Assembly: GCF_036320965.1 (NCBI RefSeq)
Contig: NC_092271.1
Location: 13,054,096-13,118,095 of the forward strand
Source: Panulirus ornatus
Taxonomy: Eukaryota; Arthropoda; Malacostraca; Decapoda; Palinuridae
Direction of reading: 5' to 3'
DNA: 64,000 nucleotides
The position numbers were made by a program, and so were the translations under genes. This document shows positions 11,559-24,545 of this stretch, in pieces (positions within the stretch are counted from its first letter, which is position 1; every line of letters begins with the position of its first letter). Below the pieces are notes generated by a model. The model was not told where the DNA came from and ran no database searches. It saw nothing but the letters and a program-made list of their open reading frames with translations.

Positions 11559-11760
11559 ATGATCACCATGACCCCGCCACGGGCCCCGAGAGAAGGCAGT
11601 GCTCGCCCAATGCTGATGGCCGTATGCATTCTGCTGGTGGTCTGCTTGGCCCTCCCTGTGGCCGCCTCAACCTGTGCCGGTGTCAACTGTACCCACGAAT
11701 GCTCCTTCGACAGCCTCATCTACAAGCCACAGAGGTGTGACCAATGCTGTAATGTCCAAG
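11559..11760 (+). CDS. Exon 1: signal peptide and Cys-rich segment
   Basis: The frame opens at ATG 11559. In-frame ATGs at codons 4, 18 and 20 are alternative starts, and 18 or 20 would put the hydrophobic core right at the N-terminus. Residues 18-36 (MLMAVCILLVVCLALPVAA) are a textbook signal peptide, with cleavage likely near AAS|TC. The mature start has six cysteines within about 26 residues, including CAGVNC and CDQCC, and one N-glycosylation sequon (NCT). The exon ends CCAAG|GTAAGT, a perfect donor, in phase 1. Third codon positions are GC-rich. No start-proximal regulatory site is evident. Confidence 0.65.
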
Positions 11761-13254
11761 GTAAGTAAGTCGTGGGACCATCTACCTACCCAGGATGCCA
11801 AATTTTCAATGTTGGGCTGGCAATCAATATCACATGCTCCATGGAATATGTTTACGTGATGAGATACCAAACACAATGTCAATTCAAACGATGTAATCAT
11901 AAGAGATAATAGCCTGGCACATCCCTGGCTCATCAACAAACATATTCTGTGGCAGAGGGAACTATATACATAGAGGCTGAAGCCCCTATATGTAACAAGC
12001 AGTCACAGATTACGCAGGAGTAACGGTAAAGGATTATTAAACGGCTAGGATCCATCATCAGTTACCATATGCTAAACAGTCAGCCACAGCTGTTACCTCA
12101 GTGTGCCTCGGTAATATAAGGGGTAAGGGATGGGTATTAGTGGGGGGAGGAGGGGAGAGAGATAGCTATGGGTGAGGAGTACCAGGGATGGAGGCAAATA
12201 TGGTTCATGATACCTTCAGCACGGCCCTTGGGTATGATGACTTGGCCTTTAATGTAATCCCTTCAAGATCAGGTCCAATGCCAACCCAAGCCTCAAGGGT
12301 CGGGTGGAAGAAGATCAAGCAGTCGTACCCGAGAGTCGTGCGCGAAGATTTAAAACAATTTTGTTCAGCCGTTGTTTTCCCCTGGCGGCCCGAACGTTTC
12401 GTGGGAGTTTGGCTCTCATTCGCCAAGTTTTCTGTCGATCATACGGTAAAGTCTGTTGGTATCCCGCTTCACAATGCCTTATGTAAGCCACTCGCTAATG
12501 CTAGGAAGGTAGTGGTGGATGGAAATCTACCCTGAAAAGATACCCGATGCCGAATGCTTATTCGTGAGTACTAATGTAAAACCGCTGAAGAAGGAGTGTC
12601 AGCTGGAGGTTCCTGTGGCTGTGGTATGCTCCTCCAGCGACCCTGACAGTTGACTAACTCACTGAGGCGACGCGAGCGGTGGTGCATCATTGTTGGGAGA
12701 CTTCCAAGATGGTAAAGCTGATGATAATCAGTAGTTAAGACAAGTGACAACAACTCACTTTCCTGTTCTCTTAATGTGGTCAAGATGACTAGAAAACTTT
12801 CTAAGCTCGAGAAGAGCGACAGCCGAGCAAATGATACTGGCATCTGGCCCCTTCAAGATCCTCGACCTCCCCATATTATGTTCAAACGAAGTGGAGACCC
12901 TCAGAAGCACTGTGTATATGTCGGGCTCGTCGCCCTCTTGGCAATGATCGGTACCTCCTAGCTACCTGCTCCCTTCGTCTACCCTCATCTAACCTGTACA
13001 AAGATATCGCCCCCAAGATCTAGATCGATACTGACGCTTGGGGCCCCTCCTGCCCGCCCTCATCACACAGTCGTGACTCAACGGTTGGGCTTAGCATGTC
13101 CCTCTCAGTCAACATTGACGGAGGTGGTGGCATGCATCCCACACGACCACCAACAACCCTCCTCAGATGGTGCTACCCCATCCGCCTTGACTGCCTCGTG
13201 CAGCGTGACTGGACTGGTGGTGCCTGGCCGCTCCGTCCTTGGTACCTGGCGCAG

Positions 13255-13410
13255 GCCTGGTACCTGACCGTCTCGTCTACCCAAAGCAACAAACCAGGAC
13301 TGGCGCCCGGCAGAATAAATCTGCTCTGGAAGGCGACACCGCTCGGATTAACACCACCTTCATTATACCTGCCATGACTGGTCCCACAGAAATGTCACCA
13401 GTGGTTCATG
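13255..13410 (+). CDS. Exon 2: extracellular stalk (candidate)
   Basis: The 156-nt segment follows a pyrimidine-containing acceptor (CTGGCGCAG) and ends CATG|GTGAGT. It is open only in the phase-1 frame, which accepts the single G left by exon 1 (codon GGC) and leaves a single G for exon 3. The 51 intact codons include the sequon NTT (INTTFIIPAM) and are rich in Thr, Pro and Arg, without cysteine. A stop lies upstream in this frame near 13206, so the exon cannot extend far. The donor is followed within 8 bp by a long (TA)n tract and a LINE fragment. Confidence 0.45.
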
Positions 13411-13418
13411 GTGAGTTG

Positions 13419-13419
13419 C

Positions 13420-13494
<75 letters not shown>
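13419..13494. repeat. (TA)n microsatellite
   Basis: About 76 bp of pure TA lying between the exon 2 donor and the 3' end of a minus-strand LINE fragment. It may be both the insertion target and the tail of the element. Confidence 0.97.
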
Positions 13495-13498
<4 letters not shown>

Positions 13499-13834
13499 TT
13501 TTGTCGCTGTCTCCCGCGTTTGCGAGGTAGCGCAAGGAAACAGACGAAAGAAATGGCCCAAACCACCCCCATACACATGTATATACATACGTCCACACAC
13601 GCAAATATACATACCTACACAGCTTTCCATGGTTTACCCCAGACGCTTCACATGCCCTGATTCAATCCACTGACAGCACGTCAACCCCGGTATACCACAT
13701 CGATCCAATTCACTCTATTCCTTGCCCTCCTTTCACCCTCCTGCATGTTCAGGCCCCGATCACACAAAATCTTTTTCACTCCATCTTTCCACCTCCAATT
13801 TGGTCTTCCACTTCTCCTCGTTCCCTCCACCTCC

Positions 13835-13838
<4 letters not shown>
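13495..13838 (-). mobile_element. LINE fragment, 3' end only
   Basis: Read on the minus strand, it holds the last part of the ORF (SEVEGTRRSGRPNWRWKDGV to NRVNWIDVVYRG, stop near 13681) and a short 3'UTR. The UTR lacks the first CTACCTCGC box and the microsatellite-like middle. The 5' truncation at 13838 falls at CGACACA, exactly where a (CA)n(TA)n tract begins. Confidence 0.85.
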
Positions 13839-13887
<49 letters not shown>

Positions 13888-13888
13888 G
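13839..13888. repeat. (CA)n followed by (TA)n
   Basis: Nineteen or so CA units pass into about five TA units. Full-length copies of the LINE read CGACACATATATCC at the corresponding place, so the tract matches the LINE's own sequence at the truncation point. Confidence 0.95.
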
Positions 13889-14373
13889 AGTCAAGAGAAA
13901 TCCGTCTGGCTCGGGTAAGGGACCCCGCATTCCACAATCGAAGTGTTATGCTTGACCTGGAATGGTGTAGACCTTCCTCATGTCCAGCCTACGTCCGACC
14001 TCCCCTGCTGACATGGCCAAGATGGATACACCTCATCCACAAAGATGACTGATACTTCTACAAAGGTTCCTGGTTCACTGTGCTGGTTGAAAACATGGTG
14101 TTGGAAGAGGGTGCAAATAGTGACAGTTATCTTTTCAGTGGTGCCTGTCAACTGGGTTGGCTGCCACTGTGAACGAAGACCAACCAAGAATACCTGGGTA
14201 AGTTAGCCAGTCAGCTGCTCACGCCCTTTGTTCCCACATATGATGGCTCGCTCACCATATTGAACAAAATGATTCCCTTGTACATGGCAGCCGAGACGGC
14301 ACAGGCAAACGAATGCCCTAATCAAGGCTATCTTATATACGTAATATATATTGCAAGAAGTTACAGTGGTCCG

Positions 14374-14451
<78 letters not shown>

Positions 14452-14517
14452 ATATAAGACAACAAAGTCAAGCTATCATCTACAAAAAACTAAGCAACCT
14501 CGTCATATCAATCCAGC

Positions 14518-14548
<31 letters not shown>

Positions 14549-15107
14549 CATAAGACATTACAAGAATCCAACGTAGTTTATGAATTCAAATGTCAACAAG
14601 GAGACCGCGAGCTCCATGCTAACATGACTCATGCGGGAACCACAACCTGTACACTATCCACGAGACTTACCCTACCCCTACACACACAAGAAGGCTCCAT
14701 CCAAGTACATGTTACCAGGAAGCATAACACTGCCCTACGAGGGTACTGCGCCACGAACATGTATCGCTGAAGCACCAATCGTCAAGGGACAACAGCCAAA
14801 TACTCCACAACCAGAACACGGGCCAAGATAGATTACTACAACCAATGAGGGCGCAGCGCTACATGCACGTCCACCTACTAGTATTAACCAGCCTCACCCA
14901 CCTACCCGCAGTCGTTCCTAATGGCTCCAATGACCTCTCCACACGCTCCTAAAGTTGATTTGACGGACTCGGATCGAAACGTTCACACAGAGATGCTAAT
15001 GAAATAAAAAGTCCAAATCATTTTTGCACACCCTGTCCAGTTTCTCCTGTCGTTTTCGATCAACTCTCACTACACCATTAATAGCATCAAACATTTTCTT
15101 TCTAACA
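13889..15107. other. Intron 2 sequence without a recognised gene
   Basis: Mostly unique sequence with a (TA)n tract at 14379-14446 and an A27 run near 14521-14547. Short ORFs here have no recognisable domains. I see no splice-bounded exon in phase with the surrounding gene model. Confidence 0.5.
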
Positions 15108-15441
15108 CATGTCAGAAGTGGAAAGAAGAAAGAAAATGGAGAACCAAGGAGGTCGAAAGATAGGGTGAAAGATGCTTTGAAGGCTCTGAACATGCAGGAG
15201 GGCGCTGCCATGGATAAAGCTAATAGGAGCGATGTGGTATCCTGGAACGACGTTCCGTCAATGGGGCTGAACCAGGACGTATGAAGCGGTCGGGGAAAAC
15301 CACGGAAAGGTCGGTGGGGCCTGACTGTGAAGAGGGAAGCTCTGGTCTCAGGGCATTATATATGACAGCTACAAGGTGATGCTGCCGAAAGAGGCCACTT
15401 CGTCTGTTCTTGGCGCTTCCTCGCTAACACTTGAAATTGCG

Positions 15442-15444
<3 letters not shown>
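15108..15444 (+). mobile_element. Diverged LINE 3' fragment
   Basis: An old plus-strand relative of the LINE. The frame near 15160-15284 still shows ALNMQEGA, WNDV and GLNQDV, matching GLNMQEGE, WNDVVYRG and GLNQGM of younger copies. The 3'UTR follows, with GACAGCTA, CGTCTGTTCTTGGCGCTTCC and TCGCTAACACTTGAAATTGCG in place of the usual CTCGCTAACGCGGGAGACAGCG. It ends at a (TA)n tract. Confidence 0.7.

Positions 15445-15505
<61 letters not shown>
15445..15505. repeat. (TA)n microsatellite
   Basis: About 60 bp of pure TA between the diverged plus-strand LINE tail and the minus-strand non-autonomous element. Confidence 0.97.
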
Positions 15506-15506
<1 letters not shown>

Positions 15507-15624
15507 TTTCTTTCTTTCAAACTATTCGCCATTTCCCGCATTAGCGAGGTAGCGTTAAGAACAGAGGACTGGGCCTTTGAGGGAATACCCTCACCTGGCC
15601 CAATTCTCTGTTCCTCCTTTTGGG

Positions 15625-15625
<1 letters not shown>
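15506..15625 (-). mobile_element. Non-autonomous element, 3' part
   Basis: On the minus strand this reads GGAACAGAGAATTGGGCCAG, then GTGAGGGTATTCCCTC, then TTCTTAACGCTACCTCGC, then TAATGCGGGAAATGGCG and a (GAAA)n tail. The block CGCTACCTCGCTAATGCGGG aligns with the LINE 3' end CGCTACCTCGCTAACGCGGG, but the sequence before it is not LINE. No ORF is present. The 5' part of the same element type is seen at 55045-55196. Confidence 0.6.

Positions 15626-15652
<27 letters not shown>
15626..15652. repeat. Poly(A) run
   Basis: About 27 A residues join the non-autonomous element to a 5'-truncated plus-strand LINE. Complete copies read AATAAAAAGATG at the same place, so the run overlaps the LINE's own A-stretch. 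Confidence 0.95.
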
Positions 15653-15655
<3 letters not shown>

Positions 15656-15992
15656 TGTTCTGGAAGGAGGTAAATAAAGTGCGTAAGACAAGGGAGCAAA
15701 TGGGAACTTCAGTGAAGGGGGCTAATGGGGAGGTGATAACAAGTAGTGGTGATCTGAGAAGGAGATGGAGTGAGTATTTTGAAGGTTTGTTGAATGTGTT
15801 TGATGATAGAGTGGCAGATATAGGGTTTTTTGGTCGAGGTGGTGTGCAAAGTGAGAGGGTTAGGGAAATTGATTTGGTAAACAGAGAAGAGGTAGTAAAA
15901 GCTTTGCGGAAGATGAAAGCCGGCAAGGCAGTAGGCTTGGATGGTATTGCAGTGGAATTTATTAAAAAGGGGATGACTGTATTGTTGACTGG

Positions 15993-16832
15993 TTGGTAAG
16001 GTTATTTAATGTATGTATGATTCATTGTGAGGTGCCTGAAGATTGGCGGAATGCTTGCATAGTGCCATTGTACAAAGGCAAAGGGGATAAGAGTGAGTGC
16101 TCAAATTACAGAGGTATAAGTTTGTTGAGTATTCCTGGGAAATTATATGGGAGGGTATTGATTGAGAGGGTGAAGGCATGTAAAGAGCATCAGATTGGGG
16201 AAGAGCAGTGTGGTTTCAGAAGTGGTAGAGGATGTGTGGATCAGGTGTTTGCTTTGAAGAATGTATGTGAGAAATACTTAGAAAAGCAAATGGATTTGTA
16301 TGTAGCATTTATGGATCTGGAGAAGGCATATGATAGAGTTGATAGAGATGCTCTGTGGAAGGTATTAAGAATATATGGTGTGGGAGGCAAGTTGTTAGAA
16401 GCAGTGAAAAGTTTTCATCGAGGATGTAAGGCATGTGTACGTGTAGGAAGAGAGGAAAGTGATTGGTTCTCAGTGAATGTAGGTTTGCGGCAGGGGTGTT
16501 TGATGTCTCCATGGTTGTTTAATTTGTTTATGGATGGGGTTGTTAGGGAGGTGAATGCAAGAGTTTTGGAAAGAGGGGCAAGTATGAAGTCTGTTGGGGA
16601 TGAGAGAGCTTGGGAAGTGAGTCAGTTGTTGTTCGCTGATGATACAGCGCTGGTGGCTGATTCATGTGAGAAACTGCAGAAGCTGGTGACTGAGTTTGGT
16701 AAAGTGTGTGAAAGAAGAAAGTTAGGAGTAAATGTGAATAAGAGCAAGGTTATTAGGTACAGTAGTGTTGAGGGTCAAGTCAATTGGGAGGTAAGTTTGA
16801 ACAGAAAAGCTGGAGGAAGTAAAGTGTTTTAG
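15993..16832 (+). pseudogene. LINE reverse transcriptase, frameshifted
   Basis: The frame of 279 codons covers most of the RT domain in order: VPLYKGKGDKSECSNYRGIS (fingers), CGFRSGRGCVDQ, AFMDLEKAYDRVDRD (motif A, with the catalytic Asp), GLRQGCLMSPWLFNLFMDGV (motif B region) and LLFADDTALVAD (motif C). It continues to VNVNKSKVIRYSSVEGQVNW and then loses frame near 16805, where the next block EEVKCFRYLGVDLAADGT is disrupted. The N-terminal part is in the neighbouring frame ending at 15999. RT would copy the element's own RNA at a nicked target. Confidence 0.85.
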
Positions 16833-16842
16833 ATATCTGGGA

Positions 16843-17430
16843 ATGGATCTGGCAGCGGATGGAACCATAGAAGCTGAAGTGAATCATAGGGTGGGGGAGG
16901 GGGCGAAAATCCTGGGAGTCTTGAAGAATGTGTGGAAGTCGAGAACATTATCTAGGAAAGCAAAAATGGGTATGTTTGAAGGAATAGTGGTTCCAACAAT
17001 GTTGTATGGTTGCGAGGCGTGGGATATGGATAGAGTTGTGCGCAGGAGGGTGGATGTGCTGGAAATGAGATGTTTGAGGACAATATGTGGTGTGAGGAGG
17101 TTTGATCGAGTAAGTAAAGTAAGGGTAAGAGAGTTGTGTGGAAATAAAAATAGCGTGGTTGAGAGAGCAGAAGAGGGTGTTTTGAAATGGTTTGGGCACA
17201 TGGAGAGAATGAGTGAGGAAAGATTGACCAAGAGGATATATGTATCGGAGGTGGAGGGAACGAGAAGTAGGAGACCAAATTGGAGGTGGAAAGATGGAGT
17301 GAAAAAGATTTTGAGTGATCGGGGCCTGAACATGCAGGAGGGTGAAAGGCGGGCAAGGAATAGAGTGAATTGGATCGATGTGGTATACCGGGGTCGACGT
17401 GCTGTCAATGGATTGAATCAGGGCATGTGA
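16843..17430 (+). pseudogene. LINE C-terminal region
   Basis: This 195-codon frame continues the copy after the frame break. Its blocks are MDLAADGT, VLKNVWKSRTLSRKAKMGMF, GIVVPTMLYGCEAW, RTICGVRRFDRVSK and WFGHMERMSEERLTKRIYVS, ending GLNQGM and TGA. Relative to other copies it lacks one residue in VEGTRS-RRPNW. The role of this region is not established. Confidence 0.85.
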
Positions 17431-17836
17431 AGCGTCTGGGGTAAACCATGGAAAGTTGTGTGGGGCCTGGATGTGGAAAGGGAGCTGTGGTTTCGGGTAT
17501 TATTACATGACAACTAGAGACTGAGTGTGTACAAAGGCCTTTGGTTGTCTTCTCCTAGCGCTACCTCGCACAACATGAGGGGGGGAGAAGGGGGATGTTA
17601 TTTCATGGTGGCTGGAGGAATAAATAAAGGAAGACTATGACATATGTAACATTGTTATATATGTATAGTCAGCCTGTGTATATATATTTACATTGAGATG
17701 TATAGTTATGTATATTTGGCGTGTGGGACGTGTATGTTGACATTGTAAGGGGGGATTGTGGCATTTCTTTCGTCTGTTTCCTTGCGCTACCTCGCAAACG
17801 CGGGAGACAGCGCAAAGCAAATTATTATAATAAAAT

Positions 17837-17929
17837 ATATATATATATATTAATATATATCTATATATGTGTGTGTGTGTGGGGGTGGTGTGGGTGTGTG
17901 TGTGTGGTTGTTTGTATGTTGTGTGCGTG
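17837..17929. repeat. (TA)n and (GT)n rich tail region
   Basis: The LINE tail passes through AAAATATATATATATAT into GT-rich low-complexity sequence, which then abuts the 3' end of a minus-strand SINE. Confidence 0.8.
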
Positions 17930-18091
17930 TAAAATTCAGCATGTCAGGCATCTAATTCATCGACAAGTCCCAAAGGGCACACAAATAGCTGGCATAACTG
18001 TGAGCAAACTAGCTCGCCCAGGATTCGAACTCTGACTGCCCCATGCCTAAACTCATAATCAGCAACGCTAACCAGTAAACTCCGGAGACCC
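17930..18091 (-). mobile_element. tRNA-derived SINE
   Basis: Read on the minus strand from about 18091, the head starts GGGTCTCCGGAGTTTACTGG and TTAGCGTTGC (A-box-like). It then has AGAGTTCGAATCCTGGGCG (perfect B-box GTTCGAATCC), a unique body of about 90 bp and a tail of GT/CA-like low complexity. The A-to-B spacing fits an RNA polymerase III promoter. The family was not identified, and only one copy is in the window. Confidence 0.65.
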
Positions 18092-20432
<2,341 letters not shown>

Positions 20433-21550
20433 TGACCAAGGACAGCTTGACGAAGATATAGTTAACCACACACCAACCTGACTGGAGCGCAGGACTGGGA
20501 AGAAAACACTTGTGTTATTTGTTTCGTGGATGACTTCATAGCTTCTCTGACACAAAGTCACTAACACATCATTTCCCTGTTAGACTTCGCTGTACGTAAA
20601 TCTATAGTTTTTTCTTATAATAATCTTGGGGTTTTGACTGACGGTGAGAAGAGTCAAGGGAAGGGGTAGCGCCACAAGACAGATTGGGGGAATGGGGCGG
20701 AAGAGGAAACATCAAAAGATGGATGAATGGGGGTAGGTTTAGAAATTGCCTTACCCCCTTTCGCAGACTGGTGATGGGTGAAAGAATGACTGAGATGGCG
20801 GTACACTGGAGTCTGTTAGAAGGGAAGGAGGATAGATGAATGGGAGAGGGGTGATGGGGCGGGTGATGGATGACGGAGGTGACAAAGGGTGGGTTATCGA
20901 TGAAGGGATGATAAGGAATGGGACTGCTGTTGATAAATGAAGGGATGTTGAGGGTTTGATAGGATGACGGGACGAGAAAATGAGGAATCTGAAAGAGTGA
21001 CGGATAAAAAGGACGGCTACTGTAGTGAGGGGTGGAACCTGAACCATGAAGCATGGGATAAAGACAGAGTGAAATACTTTTACATGGTCACGCCAGATCA
21101 GGCCACACTGTGAGGTGTGTGTGTGTGTGTGTGTGTGTGGAACAAAACGTGAGTAAACCCCCTACCGTGAGGCCGAGCTGGACGCCGTCTTCCAAGCAAC
21201 AATCTATCATTATGAAGTTTTCATGAGTCTGGTTTTCGTAATATCTGAACCAGACAGACCTGGAAAACCTGGTGGAAAAGAAGCTAATCTACAGAGCTTC
21301 AACCTCTTCAGCGAGAGGGTACGGCTCTCGAGTAGGACGGTATGACCCTTGGGTCTAACTGCCTAGCCTTTGAACTGACTCTTCAATCACGTCAAAAACC
21401 AGGCCACCGCAGCCAAGAGGATGAGAGTGGAAGCGAACAGCAAGAGCCCAAATCCAGGTATCTGCTCATGTACTCCCAAGTCATGATGAGCCACTATGTT
21501 ATCCACAAATGAGATGAAATTTCCAGAAATATACAGGAACGGTTGTGGTG

Positions 21551-21602
21551 TTAATGATCATGTTATGTACAACGTGATGTTAATTATCATGTTATGTACA
21601 AC
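21551..21602. repeat. 29-bp tandem duplication
   Basis: TTAATGATCATGTTATGTAC (21551) recurs as TTAATTATCATGTTATGTAC (21580), one substitution apart, with a period of 29 bp. Confidence 0.85.
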
Positions 21603-22657
21603 AAGTATCGTATCCACATGAACCTCAGTGCATTCCAGTGGAGACTTTTCAGTAGTTGGCAATAATGTAGGTTGTCAACGATGACTGCCAGCGCCCGTGC
21701 GTCTTAGCGTTCCTTCCAAGTTTGGGAGCGGTGGACTCATACGTTCCATGGGTCAAGAGTCATCAATCCAAGACAGATAACTTACTTGATCATTATGATT
21801 TAACTTTATACAGATTCTGTTCCCGTGAAGCTATTATGGTTGCCGTGAGAATTGGCGGGAGAAGCACTACCCAAGCCCTGAGCCGGAATGACAGATGATC
21901 CTTCCCTTCACTGGGTTCAATTCTCACACAAGCATCAGAAAGACAAGTCACACAATAGTGTTACCTGATACTCAAATAGGCTTTTGTCTGCCATGAAACG
22001 GGTGTCAAGTGCTGAACGTGTAAATCAATCGTGTATATTGTGTGCCACGACTGTCACAATGTTATACAGTTCACCCGCCACACAACCGTTGATCAAATCT
22101 GAACTCGACAAACCAATATTTGTCTTGTATGTTTGGTGCAAATCAACTAAAAACGTCGTGGGTAGGCCATACGTGTAACACAGTTAAGACAGAACCCCAA
22201 CTCGGCAACGGTGGCAGGGAAGACAACGAGCAGGTCAGGCGCGGTGGGGAGGGAGGTGGTTGGACGCCCCTCGCTGGAACACGTCCAGACCTGCAGTGTG
22301 GTGGTGGTCGGACCCTGAGGATAATGTTACCCAACTGACCCCATCTTGATGCTACACCCCGACAAGGCAAGGGAAATGCACCTCAGCCTCATCCAGGTGT
22401 ACAATAGCAGCACGGTGGAATCAGCATGCGAAAAAAAAAGTGCTAAAGTTCATGCTACTGTTTCAGAACTTTTGTTTTACTGATTTCATCAATACGAAAC
22501 ACAATCCAAAAGTTCAATATACTGATGGGCTAGCCTTAAAGAGGGTACGGGGCGATAAAATGTATATCTTCCTTATGGGCCTGACAAGCTCTCATCATTG
22601 GCCACCCACCACACTGCCTCCGACACATACATGATACCTGAGCGACATCCCCTGCGT

Positions 22658-22660
<3 letters not shown>

Positions 22661-22695
<35 letters not shown>
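22661..22695. repeat. (GA)n microsatellite
   Basis: A pure GA run of about 35 bp followed by G8. Confidence 0.95.
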
Positions 22696-22702
<7 letters not shown>

Positions 22703-22849
22703 CAGCGGTGAGCAGCCGAGCGTGTCCATCCCGGGGGTGGAAACAATGACGGCGGCAACATAAACAAAGAACACGAGAATTGTCCCACACTGGTAAGCCC
22801 TTTGATCTCCTCTTAACCTAGTTCCGTGAAGTATATCAAGTAATACATT

Positions 22850-22902
22850 ATGACTATTATTATTATTATCATTATTATTATTATTATTATTATTGTTATT
22901 AT
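22850..22902. repeat. (ATT)n microsatellite
   Basis: ATT repeats with a few substitutions (ATC, GTT). Confidence 0.95.
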
Positions 22903-23086
22903 GTACAATCCTAGTATTCCTTCAAGCGGGATCCTGCAGCTCTTAGGCTGCACTACAATTATTAAACGTTTATTTCAATTATGTCTTCACCATTCATTGA
23001 CCTCGTGTTATCGGTCAAATTCTCGCCTCTGTTATCGGCATTCGCAGACATCTCATATCTCCCCTTGATGTAATGCTCCCCACCCC

Positions 23087-23121
<35 letters not shown>

Positions 23122-23531
23122 CATCCACCTTAACACATTCCTCAACACTTTCCAGATGAGGCCCAGAACTGTGTGTATACTACCTCAAGGTTATGTCTTA
23201 AGACTCATATGGTCAGTGTAGAGAAAGATTGGCGTTAGTACCAACGTACATGCAAATGATCGACAGTACATGATCCCCATCCAAGAGTTACAGTTAAGTG
23301 AACACATAACCAGTAAATCTGCAACAGTTGACATAATATACCCACAGACACGCGCAACAATGTGCAGCGGAAACAGTCCCTGAATTTTTCCGATGTAAAG
23401 GCCACAAGCTGCCTGCTGCGTTTTTTTTTTTTTTTTTTTTTTTTTTACCGGGACGTTGGTACCGTGCCGAGAACTGATATATAGGTCAAGCTTACAGTAC
23501 GACGACATTACCTCTCCCTCTGCTTGTGCAG

Positions 23532-23558
23532 GAGGAGCCATGATTAGATCGGGTAGAG
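23532..23558 (+). other. Possible 27-nt cassette microexon
   Basis: A strong pyrimidine tract and acceptor (CTCCCTCTGCTTGTGCAG) is followed 27 nt later by GTACGAG. The piece is open in a phase-1-to-phase-1 frame (GAMIRSGR), so it could be spliced between exons 2 and 3 without changing frame. The donor is weak and nothing else supports it. Confidence 0.2.
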
Positions 23559-24388
23559 GTACGAGTCCTAGAGGCAGGGGAGGAGGAATCGTGGTGGGAA
23601 TACCCGTCATATGGCGCGAGGTGATCGAGCCATGGTATCTCGGGTAGTGTTGTAGCTTCTGCTTTAAGTTTCTCTGCTGAAGAGCTGACCGTTCGCCGAA
23701 TTCGCCATCACCTAAGGCCAGGCAGGTCTCGATGGCCGCTGCGTCACGTAATTAGTTTTATGTGGCCGTAAACAACTTGAGGATGAGTGACTGTGATGCG
23801 TGTCTTTCCCTCTACTGCAAGAATATGAGACTACCTTCTTGTGTCTTTCCCTATCTACTACATCCCCCCCCCTTTTTTTAAGTTTATATTTCTACAGAAA
23901 CTCAAAGCCCTTCTTTTTATTCTCTCACTTTTTTATTTATTAACTATATCAGGCCAAAATCTCAATGAGGGTTCCTGTCCGTTACGGGAGTCTACATACA
24001 AAACAAGGAATTAGTTTCAGCTAGTGTTGAGGTGGTAATGCATGTGTACTGGATTGGATGTACAAACTCGTAACCTGAACTACAGAGAAATGCCATTAAG
24101 TTCAGAAAGCACTTAAATGACTTATTACCGTATGTTCACTTAGGATGACGGAGACACCCAGCCCAAAGTCACGGAGTTAGGGTTATTGTTAAGAGATTCG
24201 AACAGGTTGGTTGCACACGCTACTAAAGACGACACTATGACGAAGAAATTGAAGCTTGTGAACCTAGATATCGACCTGTTTGTATAAATGCCTGACTATT
24301 TACCTTTAAAAAGTGATCAAAATAACGCAGATGTTAGGAATATTCTTAGGTGTGGCCACTCATGTTTTTTTTTTTAATGTCTTTCCAG

Positions 24389-24424
24389 AAGGATCCAAAG
24401 AAGATGCAGCACCCCAGAACAACA
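24389..24424 (+). CDS. Exon 3: 36-nt microexon
   Basis: A long T-rich tract ending TTAATGTCTTTCCAG precedes the exon and GTAAGT follows directly. The frame (phase 1 in, phase 1 out) reads GSKEDAAPQNN after a split codon completed by the previous exon's G (GAA, Glu). Charged and small residues suit an exposed linker. Phase neutrality means that skipping it would keep the reading frame. The next 120 bp lead into the 28-bp minisatellite. Confidence 0.55.
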
Positions 24425-24545
24425 GTAAGTACCCCTGGACATCCTGGAATCCATCCACCCACCTAGTTTCCCCATATAATCATTTCTACCCACCCTGTAC
24501 ACGGCCATCATCCAACCATCCAACTGCTGTTCATCTTCCCCTCAG

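Larger units (their letters stand above)
15653..17836 (+). mobile_element. LINE copy, 5'-truncated
   Basis: The plus-strand copy runs from the endonuclease-RT linker (MFWKEVNKVRKTREQMGTS) through the RT and C-terminal regions to the 3'UTR. It has both box copies, at about 17557 and 17787, and an (AT)-rich tail at 17824-17858. The ORF is broken by a one-base deletion near 15970 (the run before GGGGATGACTG), a small insertion/deletion near 16805 and a 3-nt change near 17263. Otherwise it is close to the consensus, so it is fairly young. Confidence 0.9.

Noticed and set aside
12188..12535. ORF of 115 codons, and an opposing minus-strand ORF at 12571-12843
   Set aside because: Lies in intron 1 of the gene model; no domain and no supporting splice sites in phase were found.
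13239..13673. ORFs with IYIYIY runs here and at 14260-14457, 18336-18729, 20257-20567 and 54855-55046
   Set aside because: They are translations of (TA)n tracts joined to LINE UTRs.
20602..21054. Two overlapping minus-strand ORFs of 150 and 98 codons
   Set aside because: The region is purine-rich on the plus strand with degenerate GGATGA repetition, which removes stops; the peptides are low-complexity Pro/Ser/His.
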